The notes under the pieces: generated by a model
What the model saw: only the letters and a program-made list of their open reading frames with translations
Told to the model about the DNA's origin: nothing
The model's database searches: none
Program-made: the position numbers and the translations under genes
NCBI GenBank assembly: GCA_015057365.1
Contig: SVEN01000032.1
Span: forward strand, 1-33,794
Source of the DNA: Lachnospiraceae bacterium
Lineage (GTDB): Bacteria > Bacillota > Clostridia > Lachnospirales > Lachnospiraceae
Length of the DNA stretch: 33,794 nt
Direction: 5' to 3'
Shown: piece by piece, positions 21,909 through 30,370 of the stretch
Layout: every line of letters starts with the position of its first letter
Position numbering within the stretch: the stretch's first letter is position 1

Positions 21909-23372
21909 TCAGACGTGCCGTTTATTTTCGGAATGGATGCGATCTAAAAGATCCTGTTTTGTCCGATACAACCGCTCCGATAAATCAATATAAACCTCCT
22001 GCGGATTGGAAAAACGCTTCGTCTCCTCCCACAAGGTATCCTTCTCCTTTTGACAATAAGCCCGGATGTCCATAACGGACGGGGACTCGTAAACACAAGT
22101 ACCGTCAATAAATACCGGCACAAGGAGTTCCCGCACGGTGTAGGTGCCCGGTTCCAGTATAGTCTTTTTCCAGGTGGAAACCGGATCAAACAGAAGAAGC
22201 GGCTCGGCTTCGTTTATGGTTTCGTCCGCAAAGGCAATCAAATCGGCCTTAATCTTGCCGGTTTCCTTGTCGTAAATACGGAACACGGTCTTATTGCCCG
22301 GATTGGTTATCTTTGCCGGGTTCTCCGAAAGCTTAATCTTCGGAACGAATTCACCGCCTTCTTCGATGGCCGCCAGCTTATACACACCACCGAAGGCCGG
22401 ACAGTCCTTAGAGGTAATCAGGTTGGTACCTACCCCCCAGGTGTCAATTTTTGCGCCCTGCAGATTCAGGGATTCAATAATGTACTCGTCCAAATCGCTG
22501 GAGGCGCATATGAGAGCATCGGTAAAACCTGCGTCATCCAACATCTTTCTGGCCATTTTTGACAGGTAAGAAAGGTCGCCGCTGTCTAAGCGGATGCCGT
22601 AACGGGTCGGCATCTTTCCTGCATCCTGAAGTTCTGTGAATACCTTGATGGCATTGGGAACGCCGGAACGAAGGGTGTCGTAAGTATCCACCAGAAGAGT
22701 GGCATTCTGCGGATACAGGCTTGCATAGGTACGGAATGCCGTCAGCTCATCCGGAAAACTCATAATCCAGCTATGGGCATGGGTGCCGAGAGCCGGAACA
22801 GAAAACTCCTGGGCTGCCAGTACGTTGCTGGTGCCGATACAACCGCCGATCATGGCAGCTCTGGCACCATAGATGCCTGCGTCCGGACCCTGGGCCCGTC
22901 GAAGACCGAATTCCATCACACCGCCGCCCTTTGACGCATGGCATACCCGGGCTGCCTTGGTGGCAATGAGACTCTGATGATTCACTAAGGTAAGAATAGC
23001 AGTTTCTACAAACTGGGCCTCCATAATCGGAGCAATTACCTTAACGAGTGGCTCCATCGGGAACACCACGCTGCCTTCCGGAATGGCGTAGATGCTGCCG
23101 GTAAAGCGGAAGGTAGCCAGATAGGATAAAAACTCCTCTTCAAACATTCCGGTGTTCCGCAGAAAGTCGATGTCTCCTTTTTCAAAATGCAGGTTTTTAA
23201 TATAGTCGATAACCTGAGCCAGTCCTGCGCAAACGGCATAGCCGCCGTCGGAAGGATTGCGTCTGTAAAAAGCGTCAAATACGACGATGTCGTTTCTGTT
23301 TTCCTTATAATAGCCCTGCATCATGGTGATTTCATAGAAATCCGTCAGCAGGGTCAGATTACGTTCGGTCAT
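21909..23372 (-). CDS. pncB: Nicotinate phosphoribosyltransferase
   Basis: A 487-residue enzyme joining nicotinate to PRPP in the NAD salvage pathway. Recognised by the opening LLTDFYEITMMQGYY, the FDAFYRRNPSDGGYAVCAGL segment, EFGLRRAQG, GTHAHSW, and VDTYDTLRSGVPNA followed by IRLDSGDL. This is the clostridial/Bacillus-type PncB and full length. AAAGGAGG precedes the ATG at 23372. It leads the leftward group with the VanY-type gene 38 bases after it. NAD supply fits a cell that relies on an NAD-linked hydrogenase, though the link is not specific. Confidence 0.96.
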   Translation of the reverse strand: MTERNLTLLTDFYEITMMQGYYKENRNDIVVFDAFYRRNPSDGGYAVCAGLAQVIDYIKNLHFEKGDIDFLRNTGMFEEEFLSYLATFRFTGSIYAIPEGSVVFPMEPLVKVIAPIMEAQFVETAILTLVNHQSLIATKAARVCHASKGGGVMEFGLRRAQGPDAGIYGARAAMIGGCIGTSNVLAAQEFSVPALGTHAHSWIMSFPDELTAFRTYASLYPQNATLLVDTYDTLRSGVPNAIKVFTELQDAGKMPTRYGIRLDSGDLSYLSKMARKMLDDAGFTDALICASSDLDEYIIESLNLQGAKIDTWGVGTNLITSKDCPAFGGVYKLAAIEEGGEFVPKIKLSENPAKITNPGNKTVFRIYDKETGKIKADLIAFADETINEAEPLLLFDPVSTWKKTILEPGTYTVRELLVPVFIDGTCVYESPSVMDIRAYCQKEKDTLWEETKRFSNPQEVYIDLSERLYRTKQDLLDRIHSENKRHV

Positions 23373-23742
23373 GAGGGTACCTCCTTTTCACGCAACGTGC
23401 AAGCATACGTGTATTTTATCATAGTACAGATTTGGCAAGAAGTCCAGTGGAAACATGGGAAAACACGAAAAAGTAGGTTTTGCAGGTCGGATTTTGCACG
23501 AAAAAGCAGAAATATGAGATTGTTTTGTGGCTTTTTTGATTGACATGGATCTTGATATGTGTTATAAAGGATATATGTTACAAATTGAATAAGGTCTGGA
23601 TACGCGCTTTGTGTGTACCAGTCATTGGTCCTATATTTGGAGTTTTCCTTGGATTGATTACGAAAATACGAGAGGACTATGGTTTTATTCCATGGTCTGT
23701 TTGTGTATTCAGGCCTTCTTTTACAAAAAAGGAGGTTTTTTT
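23373..23742. other. 370-base divergent region between pncB and the P-loop gene
   Basis: It holds a strong rightward promoter (23540-23568) and a possible leftward extended -10 (TGA-TAAAAT around 23416-23424, minus strand) for pncB. The roughly 168-base rightward leader is A+T rich and ends in AAAAAAGGAGG. Open frames across the leader (from 23540 and 23611) have no ribosome site and start in or near the promoter, so I do not call a gene. Confidence 0.5.
23540..23568 (+). promoter_or_regulatory. Strong sigma-A promoter of the P-loop gene
   Basis: Perfect TTGACA (23540-23545), 17-base spacer, TATAAA (23563-23568). Leader about 168 bases. Confidence 0.85.
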
Positions 23743-25371
23743 ATGCACAAAAAAATTGTTTTATTATTGCTCGGAATGACAAGAGCCGGAAAGACGTCAA
23801 AGGTTTCGGCACTTAGTAAGGTTCCTGGACTGATTTCTAGGGTGTGTATAAGAGCAAATGCGACAACACCGGTTACAACGGATTGGGAGCTATCTGCAAT
23901 AGCACAGGACGTAAAGCTTACGAAGATAGAATTGAATCCGAAATTGGTATACAAAAGCACATATTCCCGTACCGTTGAGAAGTATAATGAAAGTTTGGAC
24001 GAGAATCCGTTTTTGACGAAAATATTGAAATTACAGAAGATTGATCCAGAGGCTAAAATCGCTGATCCGGCTGATTACGTTAAGGGACAGTTAGAGGAAT
24101 TTGTGAATAATGCAACATTTGAGACGATTGAGCAACTTATGCGGGAAAAAAGTACAGGCGACTATATTAGGAGAATGACAATAGAGGTTCCTGCATCGGA
24201 TGCATTTGTAGAAGAGTTAAAGAAATATCAACTAGAGAGTGTAGTTTTGAGAGATACTCGCGGTATTATGGATGTTCGGCCAGAAGAACTGGATAAAATG
24301 CCGACAAAGTCTATGTATGATTTGGGACTTGATAAGGTAGATGCCGTATTGTTAATGTGCTCTTCGAACTCATTCCCGGTTCAGGCTGGAGAATGGTATA
24401 AAAAGATTTATAGTGAATGCTTCAAGGCAGTTCCGGTTTTTTTGGAGGCTAGACATGATGCTCTTTGGAGTACGTTTCAAATTTTTTCTGAGCTTTTACC
24501 AATGCCGGAGGAAGAGTACTTGCAGAAGGCAAGAAAGGGAGAACTGAAAGGATTTGATAAAGTTCAGACTACACATTTTTCTCATGGTTTAGATTTGCTT
24601 GCTACATATGGTGCTGTTTCGAAGCGTAGTGGATGCCGGAAGTTTGTGTATAATATATTTCCACTAGATGAATGTTTGTTTTTGACACCGCTAGTGTCGT
24701 CTTTAGCAGATGTATCTTCAAATGGACAAATCAAAGAAGAAATATTTAATAATGACGAGTACAGGTTCTTTCAGTCAACATCGCTTTCTAACATGAATCA
24801 TATTTTGGGGCTTGTGAAGGAACATTTGGATATGTTAGATGCTATTTATAATAATCATATTGTTGATCATCTTATATCTGACTATATGAGGGAGTTTTTT
24901 GACACAAAAGTGGTAAGGATGTTCCCACAATATACCACAATTGAAAGAAGAGAAGTATGTAGAGATATAAAAACGACTATGGATTTTTTGGGGCCGCGTA
25001 AGGGTATTACAACACAAGATCACGGTGCTCCTAAATATCTTGCGGCAGCAACGGCAGCTACAACCTCTCATATGGTTTTATCTATTCTAGTTAATAAATT
25101 TACATTGCCAGAAAAATTTGAAGATGATGATGGCAATGAGATAGCGCCTCATATTGCCAAATATAACAAAGAAAGTCTAGTCCGTATGTATTTGAATAAG
25201 AAAGTAAGGGATAGTACGGACATCTATGCATATTTTAGAGATTATACTATCACAGATAGAAATATAGTTGTAGATGCGATGATAACGGCAAGAGAGAAAA
25301 ATGCGTATGCTACGGGAAAAGATGCGTTAACTGTTATTGTTGGTGAGATAGCAAAGGAAATTTTTAAGTAG
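23743..25371 (+). CDS. Orphan P-loop NTPase, GTPase-like, unknown function
   Basis: A 542-residue protein. The N-terminus IVLLLLGMTRAGKTSKV contains a Walker A/G1 motif (Gly11 to Thr18, GxxxxGKT). DTRG at 171-174, after the strand ESVVLR, suits a GTPase switch II (DxxG), and VDAVLLMCSS then VFLEARHDA look like the following strands, with ARHD where NKxD would stand. The rest is mostly helical with no motif I know. No membrane segment. ATG at 23743 is set by AAGGAGG. The gene is visibly richer in A+T, with more ATA, AGA and TTT codons than its neighbours, which suggests transfer. It stands alone with its own promoter between pncB and the ileS leader. Possible roles include dynamin/septin-like or defence GTPases; none is supported by context. 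Confidence 0.75.
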   Translation: MHKKIVLLLLGMTRAGKTSKVSALSKVPGLISRVCIRANATTPVTTDWELSAIAQDVKLTKIELNPKLVYKSTYSRTVEKYNESLDENPFLTKILKLQKIDPEAKIADPADYVKGQLEEFVNNATFETIEQLMREKSTGDYIRRMTIEVPASDAFVEELKKYQLESVVLRDTRGIMDVRPEELDKMPTKSMYDLGLDKVDAVLLMCSSNSFPVQAGEWYKKIYSECFKAVPVFLEARHDALWSTFQIFSELLPMPEEEYLQKARKGELKGFDKVQTTHFSHGLDLLATYGAVSKRSGCRKFVYNIFPLDECLFLTPLVSSLADVSSNGQIKEEIFNNDEYRFFQSTSLSNMNHILGLVKEHLDMLDAIYNNHIVDHLISDYMREFFDTKVVRMFPQYTTIERREVCRDIKTTMDFLGPRKGITTQDHGAPKYLAAATAATTSHMVLSILVNKFTLPEKFEDDDGNEIAPHIAKYNKESLVRMYLNKKVRDSTDIYAYFRDYTITDRNIVVDAMITAREKNAYATGKDALTVIVGEIAKEIFK

Positions 25372-25393
25372 TATCAGGGGGATAAAATTCTGC

Positions 25394-25422
25394 TTGACAA
25401 TTCCCGAAACCCCTCGTATACT
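25394..25422 (+). promoter_or_regulatory. Sigma-A promoter of the ileS T-box leader
   Basis: TTGACA (25394-25399), 17-base spacer, TATACT (25417-25422). Start expected near 25429. Confidence 0.85.
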
Positions 25423-25428
25423 ATAAGA

Positions 25429-25694
25429 TAATTGAATTCACAACACAAAAAGACGTTGAGAAAGAGAGTACACATCGGTAAAAGGCACAGCGAGTCCGGG
25501 ACAGTGGAAGCCGGATGCGAGTAGCGGATGCTTGGAAAATCACTTTTGAGTTGCAGGTCGAAAACATTGTCAGTAGACCGCGCCGGGGCTTTCCCGTTAC
25601 AGAAAGAAAGTATTAATGGCGAAGGCCTGCGTACTGAATAGGTGGTATAACGAGACTTTAGGTCCTCGTCCTGTTTAGGATGGGGACCTTTTTG
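25429..25694 (+). promoter_or_regulatory. T-box leader, isoleucine type
   Basis: A leader RNA that reads uncharged tRNA. The stem I region has a GAGAAAGAGAG motif near its 5' base. A specifier-loop context GAAAATCAC offers ATC (25539-25541), an Ile codon. The T-box sequence AGGTGGTATAACGAG at about 25640-25654 contains TGGT (25643-25646) to pair with the tRNA ACCA end. A terminator follows at 25660-25693. The Ile specifier agrees with ileS downstream. Uncommonly, about 650 bases separate this leader from ileS. Confidence 0.88.
25660..25693 (+). terminator. T-box terminator hairpin
   Basis: AGGTCCTCGTCCT pairs with AGGATGGGGACCT (13 pairs, two G.U) around a GTTT loop, then five T (25689-25693). 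Confidence 0.9.
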
Positions 25695-25991
25695 TTTTCT
25701 CTGAATGTCCTTGTAGTGCCCTTTTGAACTTTGCAGTTGAAACTGTCGTTTTTGTCATGGGCTCCGGATGTAAGATTTTCTAATTGCTCCGGGCGTGTTT
25801 ATGGAAACGGCATGCAACCGACTCTTACGCGCCGTCCGTGTCGCGTGCGAGTCTTGCCCGGACGTCCTGTCCGTGCATTGCAGTAGGAAAACGGAGCAAT
25901 AAGAAAAGCTAACATCCTACACAAAATTCCAAAAACAACAGTTTCAACTGCGAAGTTCAGAGGTACAAGACAAACGGACATTCAGAGAAAA
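25695..25991. repeat. Long imperfect palindrome A (about 297 bases)
   Basis: The outer arms TTTTCTCTGAATGTCC (25695-25710) and its exact complement (25976-25991) match over 16 bases. Inside, TGAACTTTGCAG...TTTTTG (25725-25754) pairs with 25930-25957, with two differences. GGATGTAAGATTTTCTAATT plus GCTCCG (25766-25791) pairs with 25891-25916 at 23 of 26 positions. The pairing extends outward: CGTCCTGTTTAGG in the T-box terminator (25667-25679) has its exact complement at 26007-26019. No gene is present. It resembles a MITE or a large structured RNA; a related inverted copy follows at 26089. Confidence 0.82.
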
Positions 25992-26046
25992 CTGAAAAGT
26001 GTGCTGCCTAAACAGGACGCGAACCAATTCGTAATTACTCAAAATT

Positions 26047-26080
26047 GAAAGAACACACAGTTCTTTCTCACCGCCTTTTT
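26047..26080 (+). terminator. Possible terminator between the palindromes
   Basis: GAAAGAAC-ACACA-GTTCTTTC is a perfect 8-bp hairpin. The T run (26076-26080) comes nine bases after it, too far for a classic terminator. Confidence 0.3.
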
Positions 26081-26088
26081 GGATTCCA

Positions 26089-26318
26089 GGAACTTTCCAT
26101 GGGAGTAAGTGTCTTGGAATCATGATGCAGGATGTTAGTCTTTCTTATTGCTTCGATTGAAAGCAACAACGCTCGTACAGGACGTACGAGCGAGGCGATG
26201 CGCAACATGGATGTTGCGTTGAGCCGTTTGTGTATCGTTTCATGAAACATGCCCGAAACAATTAGAAAGCCTTACATCCGAAATACGTGACAAGACACTT
26301 ACTCTCATGAAAAATTCC
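26089..26318. repeat. Long imperfect palindrome B (about 230 bases), inverted relative of A, next to ileS
   Basis: CATGGGAGTAAGTGTCTTG (26098-26116) and CAAGACACTTACTCTCATG (26291-26309) are complementary with one mismatch. GGATGTTAGTC...TTCG (26130-26155) pairs with 26254-26279 at 22 of 26 positions. Perfect inner hairpins are CGCTCGTAC/GTACGAGCG (about 26170-26192) and CGCAACAT/ATGTTGCG (about 26201-26218). Read on the minus strand, its GGATGTAAG...TTTCTAATTG...CGGGC arm matches the left arm of palindrome A, so A and B are related elements in opposite orientation. B ends about 30 bases before the ileS start. Confidence 0.8.
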
Positions 26319-26348
26319 GTGACTAGCACCAAAAAAGGAGGACAAAAA

Positions 26349-29300
26349 ATGCTGTACAACAAGGTAGACACGAATATGAATTTCGTGGAAAGAGAAAAGG
26401 AAGTCGAAAAGTTCTGGAAGGAAGAGAAGATTTTCGAGAAGAGTATCGAGGCAAGAAAGCAGGGCGAGACCTACACCTTCTATGACGGCCCGCCGACTGC
26501 AAATGGTAAGCCGCACATCGGTCACGTGCTTACCCGTGTTATTAAGGATATGATTCCGCGTTACCGTACCATGAAGGGTTATATGGTGCCGCGTAAGGCA
26601 GGATGGGATACCCATGGTCTTCCGGTTGAGATTGAGGTAGAGAAGCTTCTCGGTCTTGACGGAAAGGACCAGATTGAGCAGTATGGTTTGGAACCGTTCA
26701 TCGACAAGTGTAAGGAAAGCGTTTGGAAGTACAAGGGTATGTGGGAGGATTTCTCCGGCACCGTTGGCTTCTGGGCAGATATGGATGACCCGTATGTAAC
26801 CTATCATGATGATTATATTGAGTCCGAGTGGTGGGCGCTTCGCCAGATTTGGGATAAGGGCTTACTCTATAAGGGCTTTAAGATTGTGCCGTATTGTCCG
26901 CGTTGCGGAACCCCGCTTTCTTCTGCGGAAGTGGCGCAGGGCTATAAGGATGTAAAGGAACGTTCTGCAGTGGCACGCTTTAAGGTGGTAGGTGAGGACG
27001 CTTACATCTTAGCATGGACCACCACCCCGTGGACCCTGCCGAGTAACGTGGCTCTCTGTGTAAATCCGAATGAGCGTTACGCAAAGGTGGCAGCGGCTGA
27101 CGGCTATACCTACTACATGGCAGAGGCTCTCCTTGACACCGTTCTCGGAAAGCTTGCAAAGGAGGATGCACCGGCTTACACCGTGCTTGAGACCTATGTG
27201 GGTAAGGATTTGGAATACAAGGAATACGAGCCGCTGTTTGACTGTGCGGTAGACATCTGTGCAAAGCAGGGCAAGAAGGCTCATTATGTGGTATGTGACA
27301 ATTACGTTACCTTAACCGACGGTACCGGCGTGGTACACATTGCTCCGGCCTTCGGTGAAGACGATGCGAATGTTGGCAGAAAGTATGACCTGCCGTTTGT
27401 ACAGCTCGTTGACGGTAAGGGTGAAATGACCGCTGAGACCCCGTATGCAGGCGTATTTGTTAAGAAGGCAGATCCGTTGGTTCTGACCGATCTGGATAAG
27501 AAGGGACTGCTCTTTGATGCGCCGAAGTTTGAACACAGCTATCCGCATTGCTGGAGATGTGATACTCCGCTCATCTACTATGCACGTGAGTCCTGGTACA
27601 TTAAGGAAACCGCGGTAAAGGATGACTTAATCCGCAACAACAACACCATCAACTGGATTCCGGAATCCATCGGTAAGGGCCGTTTCGGCAACTGGCTGGA
27701 AAATATTCAGGACTGGGCAATCTCCCGTAACCGTTACTGGGGTACTCCGCTGAACATCTGGGAGTGTGAGTGCGGTCACAGACATTGTGTAGAGGGTCGT
27801 GACGAGTTGTACCGCATGAGTGGTATGGAAGAGGCAAAGACCGTTGAGTTCCATCGTCCGTACATCGATGCCATTACGTTAAATTGTCCGGAGTGCGGCA
27901 ATAAAATGACCCGTGTACCGGAAGTGCTTGACTGTTGGTTTGACTCCGGTGCCATGCCGTTTGCACAGCATCATTATCCGTTTGAAAATAAGGAATTGTT
28001 CGAGAAGCAGTTCCCGGCACAGTTTATTTCCGAGGCTGTGGACCAGACCAGAGGCTGGTTCCATTCTCTCCTTGCAGAGTCTACCTTATTGTTTAACAAG
28101 GCTCCGTACGAGAATGTAATCGTTCTTGGTCATGTACAGGATGAGAACGGCCAGAAGATGAGTAAGAGTAAGGGAAATGCGGTGGATCCGTTTGATGCAC
28201 TGGAGAAGTTCGGTGCGGATGCGATCCGTTGGTACTTCTACATCAACTCCGCTCCGTGGCTGCCGAACCGTTTCCACGATAAGGCAGTTGTGGAAGGTCA
28301 GAGAAAGTTCATGGGTACCCTGTGGAATACCTACGCATTCTTTGTATTGTATGCAAATATTGATGAATTCGACGCTACCAAGTACACTTTGGACTACGAC
28401 AAGCTATCCGTTATGGATAAGTGGCTCCTTTCCAAGTTAAACAGCGTAGTTGGTGCGGTGGATGACAACTTAGATCACTATCGTATCCCGGAGGCTGCAA
28501 GAGCATTGCAGGAGTTCGTGGATGAAATGAGTAACTGGTATGTGCGCCGCGGCAGAGAGCGTTTCTGGGCAAAGGGCATGGAGCAGGATAAGATTAATGC
28601 ATATATGACCCTGTATACCGCTCTTGTTACCATCGCAAAGACGGCAGCGCCGATGATTCCGTTTATGGCAGAGGAAATCTACCGCAATCTCGTTTGCAGT
28701 CTTGATAAGACCGCACCGGAGAGCGTACACCTTTGTGACTTCCCGGAAGTAAAGCTGTCCTGGATTGATAAGAATTTAGAAGACAATATGGAGCGGGTGC
28801 TTGGGATCGTTGTGCTTGGTCGTGCGGCAAGAAATACCGCAAACATCAAGCAGCGTCAGCCGATCGGCACCATGTATGTAAAGTCCGAGGAGGGCGAATT
28901 GCCGGCATTCTTTAACGAGATCATTGCCGACGAGCTTAACGTAAAGAAGGTGGCATTTACCACGGATGTACGTGATTTCACTTCCTATACCTTTAAGCCG
29001 CAGTTAAAGACCTTAGGTAAGCGTTTCGGCAGCCGCTTAAATGCACTGCGCACCGTTCTTACCGAGCTGGACGGCAACGCAGCCATGGATGAGCTTAACA
29101 ATACCGGAAAGCTGACCGTAACCGTAGAAGGCGTGGCTGAGGATTTGACCGCAGAGGATCTTTTGATTGAGTCCGCTCAGAAGGAAGGCTATGTATCCGA
29201 AGCAGATAACGGCGTAACCGTTGTGCTTGATACGAACCTGACGGCAGAGCTTATCGAGGAAGGCTATGTAAGAGAACTGATCTCCAAGGTACAGACTATG

Positions 29301-29507
29301 CGTAAGGAAGCAGGCTTTGAGGTGATGGATCACATTACCTTGTATGTAACCGGAAACGACAAGCTGGCTGAGCTCTTTGCAAAGAACGAAGCGGAAGTGA
29401 AGACCGTAGTACTGGCTGACAGCCTGGTATTCGGCAGCACCGAAGGCTATGTAAAGGAATGGGATTTAAACGGCGAGAACGTAACCCTTGCTGTAAAGAA
29501 AAACTAA
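26349..29507 (+). CDS. ileS: Isoleucyl-tRNA synthetase (type 2 by sequence)
   Basis: A 1052-residue class I synthetase charging tRNA-Ile. HIGH is at 56-59 (GKPHIGHV) and KMSKS at 603-607. A CP1 editing domain lies between, with WTTTPWTLPSN, and a tRNA-binding C-terminal region follows. The N-terminus goes straight into NFVEREKEVEKFW, and the overall sequence resembles the eukaryote-like IleRS2 group rather than the roughly 920-residue Bacillus type. IleRS2 enzymes are often naturally mupirocin-tolerant; that is family knowledge, not shown here. ATG at 26349 has AAAGGAGGA upstream. Control by the T-box at 25429-25694 is expected, provided transcription passes through the palindromes. Confidence 0.96.
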   Translation: MLYNKVDTNMNFVEREKEVEKFWKEEKIFEKSIEARKQGETYTFYDGPPTANGKPHIGHVLTRVIKDMIPRYRTMKGYMVPRKAGWDTHGLPVEIEVEKLLGLDGKDQIEQYGLEPFIDKCKESVWKYKGMWEDFSGTVGFWADMDDPYVTYHDDYIESEWWALRQIWDKGLLYKGFKIVPYCPRCGTPLSSAEVAQGYKDVKERSAVARFKVVGEDAYILAWTTTPWTLPSNVALCVNPNERYAKVAAADGYTYYMAEALLDTVLGKLAKEDAPAYTVLETYVGKDLEYKEYEPLFDCAVDICAKQGKKAHYVVCDNYVTLTDGTGVVHIAPAFGEDDANVGRKYDLPFVQLVDGKGEMTAETPYAGVFVKKADPLVLTDLDKKGLLFDAPKFEHSYPHCWRCDTPLIYYARESWYIKETAVKDDLIRNNNTINWIPESIGKGRFGNWLENIQDWAISRNRYWGTPLNIWECECGHRHCVEGRDELYRMSGMEEAKTVEFHRPYIDAITLNCPECGNKMTRVPEVLDCWFDSGAMPFAQHHYPFENKELFEKQFPAQFISEAVDQTRGWFHSLLAESTLLFNKAPYENVIVLGHVQDENGQKMSKSKGNAVDPFDALEKFGADAIRWYFYINSAPWLPNRFHDKAVVEGQRKFMGTLWNTYAFFVLYANIDEFDATKYTLDYDKLSVMDKWLLSKLNSVVGAVDDNLDHYRIPEAARALQEFVDEMSNWYVRRGRERFWAKGMEQDKINAYMTLYTALVTIAKTAAPMIPFMAEEIYRNLVCSLDKTAPESVHLCDFPEVKLSWIDKNLEDNMERVLGIVVLGRAARNTANIKQRQPIGTMYVKSEEGELPAFFNEIIADELNVKKVAFTTDVRDFTSYTFKPQLKTLGKRFGSRLNALRTVLTELDGNAAMDELNNTGKLTVTVEGVAEDLTAEDLLIESAQKEGYVSEADNGVTVVLDTNLTAELIEEGYVRELISKVQTMRKEAGFEVMDHITLYVTGNDKLAELFAKNEAEVKTVVLADSLVFGSTEGYVKEWDLNGENVTLAVKKN

Positions 29508-29518
29508 GTTTTGAGTTT

Positions 29519-29557
29519 GAGGGCTGCCGTGTGAAGGGTTCACACGGCGGCTCTTTT
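29519..29557 (+). terminator. Terminator of ileS, directly before the DUF554 gene
   Basis: GAGGGCTGCCGTGTGAA pairs with TTCACACGGCGGCTC around GGG, followed by five T. The GGAGG ribosome site of the next gene follows immediately after the T run. Confidence 0.92.
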
Positions 29558-29567
29558 TGGAGGAATT

Positions 29568-30299
29568 ATGTTAGGAACATTGGTAAATGCAGGTGCGATT
29601 GTCATCGGTGGTGCACTTGGGTTACTTTTAAAAAAAGGGCTTCCGAAGAAAATCGCAGACACACTGATGGTGAGCCTGGGGCTTTGTACGCTGTATATCG
29701 GAATCAGCGGATGTCTGGAAGGTGAAAATACGTTAGTGCTGATTGTGTCAATGGTCATCGGTACGATTTTGGGTGAACTGATTGATTTGGACGACAAGAT
29801 CAACCGGCTGGGACAGTTCCTGGAACGGAAGTTTGCGGGAAAGAAAGCTACAGAAGAAAACAACGAAGGATCGCAGGAGCCATCTGCGTTGGGAAAGAAG
29901 GTTTCTTTAGCAGAAGGATTTGTAACATCCAGCCTCCTGTTCTGTGTGGGCGCCATGGCAATTGTCGGTTCCCTGCAAAGCGGATTGACAGGCAATCACG
30001 AGACCCTATTTGCAAAATCTATGCTTGACTTTGTGGCTGCAATCATTTTTGCATCTACTCTCGGTGCGGGTGTGATGTTGTCTGCCAGCCTGTTGTTTGT
30101 GTATCAGGGAAGTATCACTCTTTTGGCCCATGTGATAGAACCGTATCTGACAGATCCGGTCATTGCGGAAATGAACTGTGTGGGGAATGTGATTATTATA
30201 GGTCTGGCCATGAATATGCTTGGGCTTTCCAAATTAAAGGTGATGAATTTGGTGCCGGCGATCTTTTTACCGATTTTACTGTGTCGATTATTAGACTGA
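29568..30299 (+). CDS. DUF554 (YdfK-like) membrane protein
   Basis: A 243-residue polytopic membrane protein. The opening LGTLVNAGAIVIGGALGLLL, the GTILGELIDLDDKINRLG loop, the KVSLAEGFVTSSLLFCVGAMAIVGS segment and repeated hydrophobic helices toward the C-terminus match the DUF554 family, of unproven function and possibly transport. GGAGGAATT precedes the ATG. It sits right behind the ileS terminator with no clear promoter in between, so expression probably depends on partial read-through. Confidence 0.9.
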   Translation: MLGTLVNAGAIVIGGALGLLLKKGLPKKIADTLMVSLGLCTLYIGISGCLEGENTLVLIVSMVIGTILGELIDLDDKINRLGQFLERKFAGKKATEENNEGSQEPSALGKKVSLAEGFVTSSLLFCVGAMAIVGSLQSGLTGNHETLFAKSMLDFVAAIIFASTLGAGVMLSASLLFVYQGSITLLAHVIEPYLTDPVIAEMNCVGNVIIIGLAMNMLGLSKLKVMNLVPAIFLPILLCRLLD

Positions 30300-30337
30300 T
30301 TCCCAGAAAATGGGCAAAAAATAGGTCATATGTACTA

Positions 30338-30367
30338 TTTACAATAATTTACAAATCCATGTATAAT
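30338..30367 (+). promoter_or_regulatory. Promoter of the c-di-GMP riboswitch transcript
   Basis: TTTACA (30338-30343), 18-base spacer, TATAAT (30362-30367). Start expected near 30374, at the riboswitch 5' end. Confidence 0.75.
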
Positions 30368-30370
30368 TAT

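Noticed and set aside
21548-22075. Open frames on the plus strand opposite the VanY-type and pncB genes
   Set aside because: Shadow frames without ribosome sites over well-recognised enzymes.
23611-23742. N-terminal extension of the P-loop protein, or a separate small membrane peptide from 23540
   Set aside because: No ribosome site; AAGGAGG fixes the ATG at 23743, placing the Walker A motif at the usual N-terminal position. The 23540 frame begins inside the -35 box.
25799-25981. Small minus-strand open frame in palindrome A
   Set aside because: It lies within the foldback arms, with no ribosome site and a peptide of random character.
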